This document shows, one piece after another, positions 11,394 to 22,430 of a DNA stretch of 64,000 nt; position 1 is the first letter of the stretch, and each line of letters starts with the position of its first letter. The stretch comes from Ligustrum vulgare (taxonomy: Eukaryota > Streptophyta > Magnoliopsida > Lamiales > Oleaceae). Below the pieces are notes generated by a model. That model searched no databases, had not been told where the DNA came from, and was given only the letters and a program-made list of their open reading frames with translations. A program made the position numbers and the translations under genes. The DNA lies in the NCBI GenBank assembly GCA_963555705.1, contig OY743181.1, positions 30,198,513 to 30,262,512 on the forward strand. Direction: 5' to 3'.

Positions 11394-12294
11394 TAAGGCC
11401 CTGTTCTATTTACTATTTTCAGGCCGTTTTGAGTTTTCGATTTTCGAAAATATCGAAAATGGGTTCACTTTGCCCATTTTCAGAAATTCGATTTCCAAAA
11501 AAAAAAAAAAAAAAAAAAAAACAAAGGAAACTCAAAACGTGCGTTTTGGATATTTTGTTTTAAAAAGTCCAAAACGCGCGTTTTGGACTTTTTTTTTTTT
11601 TTTTAAAAAAATGTGAGACAATTCCTTCAATTGAAGTTTATTATGTTATTTTGCCATTATATATAGATCCATGTTAAGATTTTATTTTATTTATTTATTT
11701 ATTTTTTAAATTCACTTGAAGTTCTTATGTTATTTTACCATTATATATAGATCAATGTTAAGATTATTATTACTTTTTTTTTTTTTTTTTTGTGAGACAC
11801 TTCCTTCACTTGAAGTTCTTATGTTATTTTGCCATTATATATAGATATATGTTAAGATTTTATTTTATTTTTGGTAATTTTTTTTATTTTTTGTAAATGT
11901 GAGACACTTCTTTCACTTGAAATTCTTATATTATTTTGCCATTATACATAAATCCATGTTAAGATTTTGTTGGTATGAGGTTGGATTTTTGTTTTTCTGA
12001 AACAATATTAATGATGAATTTATTGACATAGAAAACTAACTGATTTATTGACATTAAAATTAATGTAATTTAACAAATCAACCATTTTTTACATATAAAA
12101 TATTACAAAATAAATATATAAAAAATTTACAAAGTAAATGCATTTTTCATTTTTATATTTTTGAAAACAATTTTTCAAAATCACAAAGAGAACATGTTTT
12201 CAACAATTTCAAAACAAATAACCAAACTCCAAAATTCAAAACAAAATCTAAAACTCAAAATTCAAAATCGAAACACAAAGAGAACGATCCCTAA
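11394..12294. mobile_element. TIR/foldback-like element of the 'GTTCT' family
   Basis: The left end, AAGGCCCTGTTCTATTT, and the inverted right end, TAGGGATCGTTCTCTTTG, share a GTTCTNTTT core followed by ATTTTC/GTTTCG-rich sequence. The same style of end occurs at 53405, 54354 and 56389. The interior holds poly-A/T tracts, a palindromic AAAACGCGCGTTTTGG block near 11570 and a 95-bp tandem array. No coding capacity and no convincing TSD were found. Superfamily is undecided (hAT or Mutator derivative). Confidence 0.5.
11610..11970 (+). repeat. Tandem repeat, about 95-bp unit, four copies
   Basis: Four imperfect copies begin near 11610, 11713, 11792 and 11898. Each contains GTGAGACACTTCCTTC (lost in copy 2), then CACTTGAAGTTCTTATG, TTATTTTGCCATTATATA and a GATCCATGTTAAGATT end. 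T-rich spacers between copies vary in length. Confidence 0.9.
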
Positions 12295-13348
12295 TTTTTT
12301 GGCAATTCAATTCCTTGTAACTTATTTTTTTCTTCACTCAAATTTCGTGCTTGCAAATTTGTAATCAAATAGACCCTTACTTAAATAGACTTTGGATACA
12401 TAAAATCTCCATTGTTGCATTTACACAACTCTACTCAGTTTATGTTTTGTTGAGATCATTTTCCAAAAGGACGTCATTCGAACATTGAATAATGAACTAA
12501 AGATGAAATTACAAGTAAGAGCCATAGATCAGACGAATCAAGTGGAACATAAGCTTGTCAAAATTTGGCCAACATACTATGCAACTAGCATGTGTGGATA
12601 AATAGCAGGCACATGCATGCTAGCACACTACTTGGCAGTGAGGGTGCGTTACTTATAGTATTCATTAATGAACATTTGTTCATTAATAAGTATTTGACAG
12701 AGATAAGGCGCGGCACCGTAATGCATTTGTTCTGTTTCTCTATTCATTACAATTGTATCTTTTGATGGTCTAGTCGTTTCCATCTCAACTTATCGCTGGA
12801 CCTTATCGCTTGAAGGTCCAGCCATTGTCAATTTTTGAAATTCTAAATCACCCACTTGTCGGTATATTGAAAGTTTATAATCTTGATTTTCCTTTTATAT
12901 TCAGTACACCGATTAAATTCAAGATCCATATTTTATCTTTCATGAATTGAAATTTATTTGATTACTACTTGGTCTTGCAATATAATCAATTAGTATCATT
13001 CATGATCCAACTCAATCTTATTCTTAAGCTCATTTATCGTAGTATTCAAGATGATGTGACAAATCTCAATTTGTTGGAATCAAATCGTATTTATTGTCCT
13101 ATTGCAAAACCTAAATGACCTAAAACTTGAGTCTACTTTTATAAAATATTTTTCTACTCACTTACATGTGAAGTAAAACCTAAATGGGTCAGCCTACTTT
13201 TTTAGTGATGGGCAGTCTTCAATATTTGTAAATCTTTCACCTGTCTTTCATCTCAATAAAATCTTTCTATTGTTAAGCTCATATAAATTGTTTAACCAAA
13301 AGTTTCTATTTAGAATCTTGTAAATTACCCAATATGTTGAATAACTAT
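12295..13348. other. AT-rich intergenic sequence, nothing recognised
   Basis: No gene or known repeat was identified. An imperfect hairpin (ATTCATTAATGAAC with its inverse) lies at about 12660-12692. GGTCCAGCGATAAG-like words occur inverted near 12796-12824. Confidence 0.4.
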
Positions 13349-14680
13349 TGTTGAATGCATTTTACATACTCATTTCATACATTTTAGGTAGTATTTTTGG
13401 TATAAATTGAGCAAATATCTACTTACTTATGCATATTTTGTATCTACATAGGTTAACATTGAAGATTGAGGTGAAAAATCACAAATGATGACAAACCATG
13501 CTGAATTGGGACTTTGAGAACCTAAATGACACTTTCCAAAAGTTGAGGACCGGCAACGCAATTAAAAGAGGGTCCAAAGTGCAAATTCCTAGGAGTTGAA
13601 GGACCTCAATTGCAATTTTGGAGGACTTATTTGAAAGAAAACCAAAAAATTAGGAACCGAATTGAACGTGGTCAGAAGATGGATGACCTGACTGCAAATA
13701 AAATTGGCTAGGACTGGAAAGTTTCAACCACGCGACCACGTGGTTCAGTCAAGATGTGGTCACGACTTCACGTAAAAAATGGACAGAACATTGGTTTGGA
13801 CTGCTCTCAAGAACCATGCGACCGCGACCATTAAAGTCGAGCGGTCGCGTGTCTTCTCAATTCAAAAAAAAATATATTGGGCCTTCTGGGTTGACTCAAT
13901 AAGGCCCAAAAGCTGTTTCTCGCGAGTTTCAACCGATGTTGGGGTTTTTTGGTTCATTTTGGATGAAATATAAATAGAAACCCTCATTTTTAGCTAGATC
14001 TTATCTTGGTTCTTGCCTCTTCTTCATTTTTCTCCCTTTATTTTCTTTTTAACTTCAATTTTATTTAGGTTTTATCTTTGTTTTGTGTTTTTCGTGGTTG
14101 AAACATTGATTGAGGAAGGAAAAACTAACAACAAGGTGGAAGAACATTCAAGTTTTGAAATCAAGATTCTTTTTGGAAGGAAGATTTTATTGTTTAATCT
14201 TCATGTTCTTATGTATTTTAACCCATTATTGAAATGATGTATTTAAACTTTGAGTTTTATTGTTATATCGTTAAGGGCTAATTTATATTGTCTTGGGATG
14301 ATTGAAGAAATCTGACCTAGTTTAGTTGATTTTAATGCTTATATTGAGAATTTAAGTTATTGATTATCTTGTACATTTATTGTTGTATTTTATTGTCTTA
14401 CATTTATTTTGTCCAAATTAATACTTAAGTTTTGTTGAATGTGCAATTGTTGAGATATTGTTGTATATTCTAGACCAATGCAATACTTGCTCTAGATTCT
14501 TGTTAAGGATAGAGATATACCTTAAGTACTAGATGATCCATTGAGTTATTTTCATTAAGATTTCATGCAATTGGTTGGACTTTGACATATAGATATAGTA
14601 GGTTAATTCAACTAATTAGGACTAATTTCACTCGAAAGAGGTCATTAGTTAATATAGGAAAATTAGATATAATGTAAATA
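13349..14680 (+). mobile_element. Athila-type LTR, 3' truncated
   Basis: It starts TGTTGAATGCATTTTACAT and aligns with the LTRs at 9140 and 32770 through the phrase 'tcactcgaaagaggtcattag'. It has a TATA box, TATAAATA, at 13969-13976 and CpG-rich palindromic boxes at 13728-13743 and 13814-13850. The last 250 bp or so of a full LTR are missing; the sequence passes directly into a minus-strand hAT element. Confidence 0.75.
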
Positions 14681-15754
14681 TTAAATAACCAATCTGAAAG
14701 TGTTGTATATCCCATTCCAGAACCACTAGTGGCTGATGAACCAAATTGTAGTTGACTTTGATTCGGTTCAACGAACCCGTGCTTTGGCTGACACTTGCGA
14801 TAGTGACGGTTGAGGTGTGTAGTACCAATCCCCTTTGTCCATGCCAATTTTTGTGCACAATATTTGCACACAACTTTGAATTCATCTTCTCCTTCAATTT
14901 TTTCCCCGTTGCGACTAATTTAAAGTGATCCCAATACTTTGAAGTTGGCTTCTTACCTTTTCTAGCTTTTCTTTTTTCCTTTTGCGTCAGGAATATCCAG
15001 ATCATTTTGTAAGATTTGAACATCCGTATCTTCTTCAATATCGTCCAAATCGATTCGCTGATTTAATGGATCTTCAATATTGTCGGGAATTGGTACGTCG
15101 TTGAGATCGAAAAATTGATCGTAGAAATGAGCGTGAGATTGTGGTGTTGAGTCATCATGCCCCCCAAATCCAGTTGGACCATCAAACAATTCATTAACAA
15201 ATCTTCGGCTGTTGGGATCCATTCTTTTGTATGTGATGTGGTGTGGAAAAATTGAAATATAAAATGAAATATGTGTAATTGAGAGATATAATGACAAATT
15301 GAGATATTGAAATTGAAATATCAAATATGTAACTAAGAGATATTGAAATTGAAATATCAAACTTGTAGTATATTTGTAATGTAAAATTGTAGAAAATAGA
15401 GTAAATGTAGTAGAGTATAGAAGAGTAGAGTGTAGTGTAGAATAAGAATTAGAGTAATTTAGAGAGTTGTAGTAGATGTAGTAGAATTGTAGAAATAAAA
15501 TTGTGTTGTCTTAAAATTTTTTTTTTTCTTTTTGGAAACGGTGTGATCGTTTCAAAAAAAAATTTCTTTGTTTTTCAACGAGCCCGCGAGCCGCTCGGCT
15601 CGCAGGCTCGTTGAGCTCATTGGCACGAGCCACTCGTTGAACCAAGAGACGAGCTTGGCTCGGCTCGTTGTTCAACAATGTTGATTGGCTCGCCCACGAG
15701 CTCGTTCATTTGACTAGCCGAGCCTCCCTCGGCTCGACCCGTTTGCCACCTCTA
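14680..15754 (-). mobile_element. hAT (Ac-like) transposon, 5' half only
   Basis: On the minus strand the element begins TAGAGGTGGCAAACGGG, a classic plant hAT terminus. About 200 bp follow that are packed with GGCTCG/CGAGCC words in both orientations (15580-15740), typical subterminal transposase-binding sites. Then come a promoter-like AT-rich stretch with short repeats (GATATTGAAATTGAAATATC, 15300-15360) and the start of a transposase gene. The rest of the gene and the 3' end are missing at the junction with the Athila LTR. Confidence 0.8.
14690..15222 (-). pseudogene. hAT transposase N-terminus with BED zinc finger
   Basis: The start codon at 15222 opens MDPNSRRFVNEL, followed by an acidic segment. 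After a frameshift near 14990 comes SKYWDHFK and a Lys-rich stretch. After a second shift near 14880 comes CKYCAQKLAW...GTTHLNRH...C. The pattern W-x2-F then C-x2-C...H-x4-5-C/H is the BED-type DNA-binding finger at the N-terminus of Ac-like hAT transposases. The RNase-H-like catalytic region is absent. Two frameshifts and the truncation make this inactive. Confidence 0.75.
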
Positions 15755-16259
15755 GCCATAACTGCTCAACTGGATAAGATTTCGCAGAATTTTGATTATT
15801 TTATTTCCTTTTACGTTTTAGTTATTTTAATTTAATTAGGACTCTATTTTGAGCCCATTAGCGGCTAGGGTTAGTTGATAGATTATTTTTTCATTATTTA
15901 TATGTTATTTCCATTCATTGTAAAAACATATTTGATTTGATTAAAAACAGTTTATTGAGGATTCAATAAAAGTTATAGGTGGATTCATATATTTTCTTTC
16001 GAATTTATCAAAGAGTGATTCTTTGTGGCGTTCATCCGGAACTTAACAAATATTCGCAAGAATATTTGTGGCGTTTAAAACTAGAAACTTATCAAGGAAG
16101 CTGGACAAATCCTTGTGCCGTTTCGTAAATCTTGGTTCTTCAATCCGCATCGTTGATCTTCGCGTCGTGATTGTCTGGTCAAGATTCACCGTCCATCCGC
16201 AACCTGAGTTCGGAACTTTCCAACATTTAATTCTGTACATCTCGAATCGTATCACCCTT
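15755..16259. other. Unclassified repeat-like sequence
   Basis: No gene was found. The sequence has a leader-like style: a promoter-like AT-rich part, a 'caataaaagtt' phrase, and GTGGCGTT words at about 16027 and 16070 around an inverted AATATTCGCAAGAATATT. It may be the end of a Copia LTR and its 5' leader, but no primer site or terminal CA could be fixed. Confidence 0.3.
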
Positions 16260-16590
16260 GCCAATCACCGCCTCCCCCCAAGTAAGCTCACTCGTCCCTG
16301 CACTGTAAGCACACTCCTCCCCTTCTCACTCACTATTGTTGCCACATGCGCTTACACACACTCTCACGATAGTGCACACATGAGTTTACACATATCCGTG
16401 AACACACACATACACACTTACTTATATTGATTTGTATGCTAGTATTGATGTATATGTATGTATATATGTGTGTAGGTAATTTTATTACTACAATTTTATA
16501 TTTTGATTTATTCTAGATTTTGAGTTTTAACTGTTAATTGGAGATTTAGTATTGTGATTATGTATAGGTATGTATTTATATTATATAAAT

Positions 16591-17380
16591 TAGTGTTCTG
16601 AAAATCAGAACTGGTTGGACTAGAAAAAAGTAACGAATTAAGGGTCAGAAGGTCAAATCGAGGTCGAAGGAGTTTCAATTAAAAATTTAAAAATTACTCT
16701 TAAAATCACAAATTTACTAAAAAAAAATATGTTGTTTCACAAAAAAAAAAAAAAAAAAAAAGTTTTTTTTATATAAAACTATTTAATTTCAGAATTAATA
16801 ATTCAAAGAAAATAGATTCATAATTGTTAATTTTATTTATTATACTATAATTTATTTCAAAGTATTTTAATCTATAAAAATAAGATAAAAATAATTTATT
16901 TGAGTGAGGAAAATTTTAGCAAATAGTAAATAAAAAATTGACAAAAAAAAAAAAGGAAAAGGAAAGGAAGACGTATAATAAAGTGTCAATTTTGACTAAA
17001 AAGTAATTTGAAGGAAAAAAATGAAGAGGAACACATCCCACGTCGAAAAGCGATGTGGGAGTGGGTGGAGAATAGCCCTTATAAATAGGGTTATTCTGAG
17101 TCGATCTTAGTGCATAAAGGGTTGGCTTATACTGTCCCTTTAAAAGCTTTTTTTTGTGTGTTAATTATTAATATTATTTATAATTAAAATTAACCAAAAG
17201 TATAAAATTTTTTGAAACGACTTTTAAACCCGAATCGAGTTAACCGGGTCGCGATTTAACTGCTAAAAAATCAGCTTTCTGGTCCGAGTTTTAAAGTGGA
17301 GGTTTTTAATGCATTTCGGACCGATTTTTCGACCGATTCCCTGTTGAACCGGCCAGTCGGGTCAAATTTTCTAAACATTG
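16591..17380. mobile_element. hAT-type non-autonomous element (790 bp)
   Basis: The ends are TAGTGTTCTGAAAATC and, inverted, CAATGTTTAGAAAATTTG. The 8-bp TSD ATATAAAT is perfect on both sides (16583-16590 and 17381-17388). The subterminal regions carry the phrases 'aactggttggac' and 'gaaccggccagtcgggtc'. The element at 42880-43328 is a shorter relative with the same ends. No transposase is encoded. The interior holds an snRNA-promoter-like module. Confidence 0.9.
17035..17087 (+). promoter_or_regulatory. snRNA-like USE + TATA promoter module
   Basis: ATCCCACGTCG (17035-17045) differs by one base from the plant snRNA upstream sequence element RTCCCACATCG. An inverted CGATGTGGGA follows at 17051-17060. 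TATAAATA starts at 17080, leaving 34 bp between element and TATA, the spacing of Pol II-type plant snRNA promoters. The downstream sequence does not resemble U1, U2, U4 or U5. Confidence 0.5.
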
Positions 17381-18770
17381 ATATAAATGTGAATTTCAGA
17401 ATTCGAATGTTGTGAGTCTCATTTTGAATTTTTGGTTTTGGATGGTTTATTTTGATTAGGAGATAGGTAAATTCTGATTTTCAGTTATTGGATTTTTAAT
17501 TGAAATTTTAGAATATTAGGTTTCATTTTGAACTCAAATTGAAGTTTTAATCTTGGTTAATTTTGATTAAGTATTAAAATGAATACAAATGTGCTTGTGA
17601 ACTAAAAGTTATATTTTGTTAATGAATGGAAATAATTTGGAGAATTGGTGCATTGATGTCACGGGCAACCAAGACTTCCACATACTATTTAAGTAAAGCG
17701 ACTACTAAGGATTTCAGGTAAGTAAACTTTTCCTATTTTTCATCAAAGATGAATGTTTAATATGGAATTAATGTGCTTAAATGATATTCTTGCAATTTAC
17801 CTGCTTGTGATGCTTTATATTGATTTTATGCATGCATGTGTTATAAGGAAATGTTCAAACATGCATGTTATCATATCATTGCATCATCAAGCATGCATTG
17901 GCATCTAATTTGGAAGTCAATAGTATTTAAATGAAAAAAAATGTGTAAAAGTGCAAGTTTGTTCAAAAATTATGTATCCTAAATTTTTAATAAAGAATGA
18001 GTGTACTTTTATGTCATGAAAGATGTGAATGGAGGGCACGAGCGACCGGCGTACCTGAAAGTAATGAGCCGCTTTGCGGTGGAATGAATGTTAATTTCTT
18101 TGCGATTTTACCAGTAAATGTGATCTGGTTCCAAATAAAAATTGTCCACTTTTATCTGATTAACTAAAAGATACATCAAATGAGATCACGATGGAAATTG
18201 AGTAAAAATTTTGAAATGTTTAAGTGAAGTTTGAAAAGTTCAAGGAAATGAGGATACATATTTCGAAGCATTTAAAACATTTTATATCATGAGTATGCAT
18301 CATGTGCATAAAGTTTACTTACTGAGCTTTAGTTCACCCCAATCCCTCCCCAACATTTCAAGAGATGAAAGCTAGATAATCTGAGGAGAAACTGGGCGGC
18401 AAACTCAGACAATACCTGTAGTTTATTCTCTTTTAAAATTGAATTAATGATTTTTTTAAAATTTTTCATTGGTTATTCTTTTATTAGTACATTCTTTGAA
18501 TTGTTTTGGCTAGATTGAGTTTAAATAAGTTATGGTAATTCCAGAAATGCTTGGTTTATTTTATATTTTTCCAGTTGAAGTTTATAATTTGAATTTTGTT
18601 ATAGATGAGAAGTTTGAGGATTGATGTTGAAATGGTTTTGAAATGTTGAATGCTGTTGAGTTGTGAGATATGTTTTAAATTATTAGGTTGGCTACGATGT
18701 TCCTATGCATGTTTGCTAAGTCTAATTTATATGTGAAACTCCGCTGAAATTTTTGTAGGAGCTAGATTGA

Positions 18771-20122
18771 ATCCGTGACGACTGATGGCCAGTCGGCTAT
18801 TCTTCGCTCCATTTAATTTCGTATTTAAGATCTTTTAAGAACATATTCTATATTCATATCATTCTATTTTATACATCTCTTACAAGTTGATTAAAAATTA
18901 TAGGTGAACAAAACAAAAACTATCTACTGACTGTTATTTTGAATTATGAACAAAATACATCGAAGATCACTACATCTTTTTTTACATAGTACTGAATATA
19001 ACGAAGTACTACATAAAATGAATGACACAATAGAATATAATTTTTCAATCTTTAATATTGTAGAGTATTATTGTTAGGGTGAATTATCACCTACCAAATA
19101 ATTCACAGTTGACTTTTTTTGGTTTTTATCTGTTCCTATATTAAAATCATAAATGTTGTTGATGTATACACGAAAGCAAAGAGGAAAGAACGTTAGGAGA
19201 AATTCAAGAGAAAACTTTAACAATTCATAAAAACTTAATATTGTCTTTAAAATCAACTAACACAACTACTGTATCCAAGTAAATCAAGTAACTCACCTTT
19301 GCCTACGTGTACTTCAATACGACCATGATGTCCAATTGATCATATAAATATGTATCATTTTTTGCATATTAAGATAAGCTTAAAGAATTCATATGAACAC
19401 CTAAAAGATCGACGTAACATACTTTTTTTTAATCAAATTAAATAAATTATAAACAGACCAAGACCATGAGAGATGAAAAAAAAATCGTGAATGGACATCC
19501 ATTTAAATACATGTAGAAACATTGAGTACGGTGTGTTTGTGTGGCTACGAAGAGAAAAAGAAAGAGATAAGACAATAAGCAATACCAATAATCAGCATGA
19601 AAGCAGACTGTAGATGTTGAGGAAAAGATACTATGAACTTTCTCTTCCCAGACACAGACAAAAAAGCGTTGAATTGTTTTCAAAGGAAAACACCTCAACT
19701 TCATAAAATTCTAGAACCCCAAGATTTTTACCAAGAAAGTAGAAACAAAAACATGGCGGGCAATGCCATGAAATTTAATATAGTTTTGAGTGATCCATTT
19801 TTTGGTACTTGTTCTTCCACTTAAAATAATATAATCTTAAGAAGCCCTATATAGATTCTCTGCATCTATAATTAGTAAACGTAGCCATTCTTGCTTATAT
19901 TCCAATAATTCATTCTCATGCATGTATGTTTTATATGAACACATGAATAAATCACATCCTCGAATGCAAAGTTGCCCTTTCAAAAACATAAAAAAATATC
20001 AGCATTTTATCCATTTGTGGTCCCAAATTATCTCAAGATTCCAATGAACAGTCACATAACTCACAAGATGTCAAATTAAATATAAATAGTTCAACCAAGG
20101 GCTTTAAATTAACCTAACTAGA
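18771..20122. other. Intergenic sequence, nothing recognised
   Basis: Frames of 60-85 codons on both strands (19074-19824) overlap each other and resemble no protein I know. CCGTGACGACTGATGGCC at about 18773 is a slightly GC-richer island. No TE ends were located. Confidence 0.4.
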
Positions 20123-20127
20123 TGATG

Positions 20128-21470
20128 TGTTAAGTGCATTTTTATACACTTTTTATACTTTTAAATTAACATCTTTTGGAATATCTTGAGCAAATATCTA
20201 TTAATTTATGCATTTTTTGTATTTAAATAGGTAAATATCCAAGTTTGGGGCCAAAAATTACAAAATGAGTGCAAATTATGCTGAAATTGGAAATTTGAGG
20301 ACCATTTTGTCACTTTTGAAAAGTTCTGGACAAGTTGCGCAATTAGCCGATGGACCAAATTGCAAGATTCCAAAAGTTGAAGAACCTAAAGTGCAATTTT
20401 AGAAGGACATATTTGAAATAAATCGGAAAATTTGGGGACTTAATTGATCATCATTGAAAGATGAAGGACCTCATGGAAATTATAAAAGGACTTGGCTGCA
20501 AAGACCATGGCTCGGCTGAATCATGCAAAAGCGTGGTCTGATCAGAGCCGCGCGCGCGAACCATGGCTCGAAACGGACCCGGGACCAAACTTGGTCCCAG
20601 ATTTTTCGCCACTCGATCGCGCGGTGTAGCACTAAGCGATCGCGTAGTTATTAAAAAAAAAAATTCTTTTTTTTCAGGTCAACCCGGTTCAGCCCATTTC
20701 GCCGTGTACGCGGATTTGTGGGTTTGTTAGGGTTTTTGGTTGATTTTTGGGATGATATAAATACCCAACTTCCTCACTTTGCAAAATCATGTAAGTCTTG
20801 CCCCTTTTCATTTTTCTTTGTATTTTGCTCTCTACTATGTTTCTTTTAGTGCATTTAAGTTTTTAAATTATTGTGCTTTTACTTGCTTTGTTTAATTTCA
20901 AGCTTATTATTGTTGTTGAAATTTCATTATTAATCTTTTAAGTTAGTTTGTTGTTAAATGTTTTTGTTACTTTATTATGAGCTTATTTTGTTTATGGGCT
21001 AAATAGTATTTTGTAGGGATGATTGGTGTTACTTAACTTCACTTAGTTATTTTAAGCTTGTTTATGTATTTTGAGTTATTTACTTTCAAGCATTTGAATT
21101 TATGATTATTGTCTTTTAATATAGTGTACTTTGATTTATGTTTATTGTCTTGCATTTGTCTATCTTAAGTAGCTAATTTTATATACAAAATTACAAATTA
21201 ATTAAGTGGTGTTTGAGTGAAATCATGAATCCCAACTTTTTAATATTTCATTTTCTTTATTGTTGTTAGAATTTAAAGTTAGTTTGTTTATGTATTATTT
21301 TCACTAAAAAAAATCCAAAAATTATTGTGTGACTCTGTTGTTAAAATTAAATTAACTAGCCTGTGTAATTGAGTATACATTCCTCGTAGTTTCGACAACC
21401 CGGATTCAAAAAGTCTACTTTATTACTTGAACGCGACCCGTGCGCTTGCAGTCCACGATTTTAGCGAACA
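20128..21470 (+). repeat. 5' LTR of the non-autonomous element
   Basis: The LTR is 1343 bp with TG...CA ends. It contains U3 text shared with the Athila LTRs ('gaggaccattttgtcac'), CpG-rich boxes (20520-20650), and a TATA box TATAAATA at 20756-20763. An R/U5-like region ends at 'gcgcttgcagtccacgattttagcgaaca'-type sequence. It differs from the 3' LTR by small indels and substitutions, so the insertion is not brand new. Confidence 0.9.
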
Positions 21471-21476
21471 AGTTTT

Positions 21477-21494
21477 TGGCGCCGTTACCGGGGA
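21477..21494 (+). promoter_or_regulatory. Primer binding site, tRNA-Asp type
   Basis: TGGCGCCGTTACCGGGGA begins 6 bp after the LTR end. It is complementary to the 3' end of plant tRNA-Asp apart from one A for G. This is the primer class used by Athila and Tat gypsy lineages. Confidence 0.85.
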
Positions 21495-21662
21495 ATGTTT
21501 TTACTTGATTGCCACTTTAATTAAGTTTAGTTTTAACAATTTTATTTTATGTTTTATTTTGCTACCTTTGGTTAACCATTATCATTTTAATCTTTCTTAT
21601 TTTTGGTTTTCCTTTTATGTATGCATGATTCTAACATTGGTAAAGTAGGAAAGATTTTTGCA

Positions 21663-22430
21663 ATGGACAATCTTTACATGGGTAATGAATATATGCTTGG
21701 AGAATATTCGAGTTGTGAAATTTGTTACAAGGTGCATGATAATGGACAATGTTTGTATTCGGGCAATAATTTGTTTATGTCGAACCTTCTTGCATTTAGA
21801 CAATATTTGAATTTTCGAAAACAGACAATTGACACGTCCGATGCTAGTTACATGCTCTTGGGAGATTGTGTACCAGAAGATTGGGATGAGGACATTACTC
21901 TTATAGGAGAGGGTCCTCCATTTTTGAATGAAAATGTCCTTGCAAAATATTACAATGAGCTTGCCAAGTTGGATGAAGATGATATGCTTATGGAAGATAC
22001 CATAGTTTGGGAAGGATTTAAAATATGGGGGTATGATCCACTCTTGGGGATAAATAGGAAAAACTTGTCATTGCCCATGGATTCGAATTTTGGATTGGTC
22101 ATTCAATCCGAGGAGATATCAACTATTGAAGATGAGCTTGAAGAGAATGACAAGTTAATCACAAAAGAATCACAAGGGGAAGTGTCAGTTAATGAGGATG
22201 AGATTAAGTCACATTCTCTCAACTTCATTGATTGCCCAACAATTGATTTTGTGATTAAGACACTTGAGGAGGAACAATTCTACATAGTTGAATTTGAATT
22301 GGATGAAGTAGGCAAGCCATATGACATTGGAAGGGGCAATGTGCAAGTTTGGAGAATCAATGAAGAGTGGAACAAAGTCAAAAGAAGAAAAATGGGCGAA
22401 GTATCAAAAGCTTCATTTAAAGTGTCATGA
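21663..22430 (+). CDS. Unfamiliar acidic protein of the non-autonomous LTR element
   Basis: The protein is about 255 residues and I do not recognise its family. The start at 21663 (MDNLYMG) is preferred over an in-frame ATG at 21603, because the second copy of the protein (42502, minus) begins at the same place. Features, by residue: CEIC near 19-22, a CxxC pair kept in both copies; FRQYL near 45; IDTSDASYML near 55-64; CVPEDWDEDITL near 68-79; AKYYNELAKLDED near 90-102. The C-terminal half is Glu/Asp-rich and ends in a short Lys/Arg-rich tail. There is no zinc knuckle, aspartic protease, RT or integrase motif, and no clear membrane span. It occupies the gag position, so a packaging or RNA-binding role is possible but unproven. 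The frame is open throughout. Confidence 0.7.
   Translation: MDNLYMGNEYMLGEYSSCEICYKVHDNGQCLYSGNNLFMSNLLAFRQYLNFRKQTIDTSDASYMLLGDCVPEDWDEDITLIGEGPPFLNENVLAKYYNELAKLDEDDMLMEDTIVWEGFKIWGYDPLLGINRKNLSLPMDSNFGLVIQSEEISTIEDELEENDKLITKESQGEVSVNEDEIKSHSLNFIDCPTIDFVIKTLEEEQFYIVEFELDEVGKPYDIGRGNVQVWRINEEWNKVKRRKMGEVSKASFKVS

Larger units (their letters stand above)
16260..18770 (+). mobile_element. Chromovirus-type LTR fragment
   Basis: The inverse of the solo LTR at 29051-32238 matches here in several blocks: an AC-rich leader (16320-16420); AAGTTTACTTACTGAGCTTTAGTTCACCCCAATCC split by small changes near 18310; 'ggcgtacctgaaagtaatgagccgctttgcggt' style phrases near 18050; and CCGCTGAAATTTTTGTAG near 18742. 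The 5' part and the terminal TTACA are missing. A hAT element (16591-17380) has inserted into it. Confidence 0.65.

Noticed and set aside
16068..16430. 120-codon plus frame
   Set aside because: An opposing frame covers the first part, composition turns into an AC microsatellite, and no family resemblance was seen.
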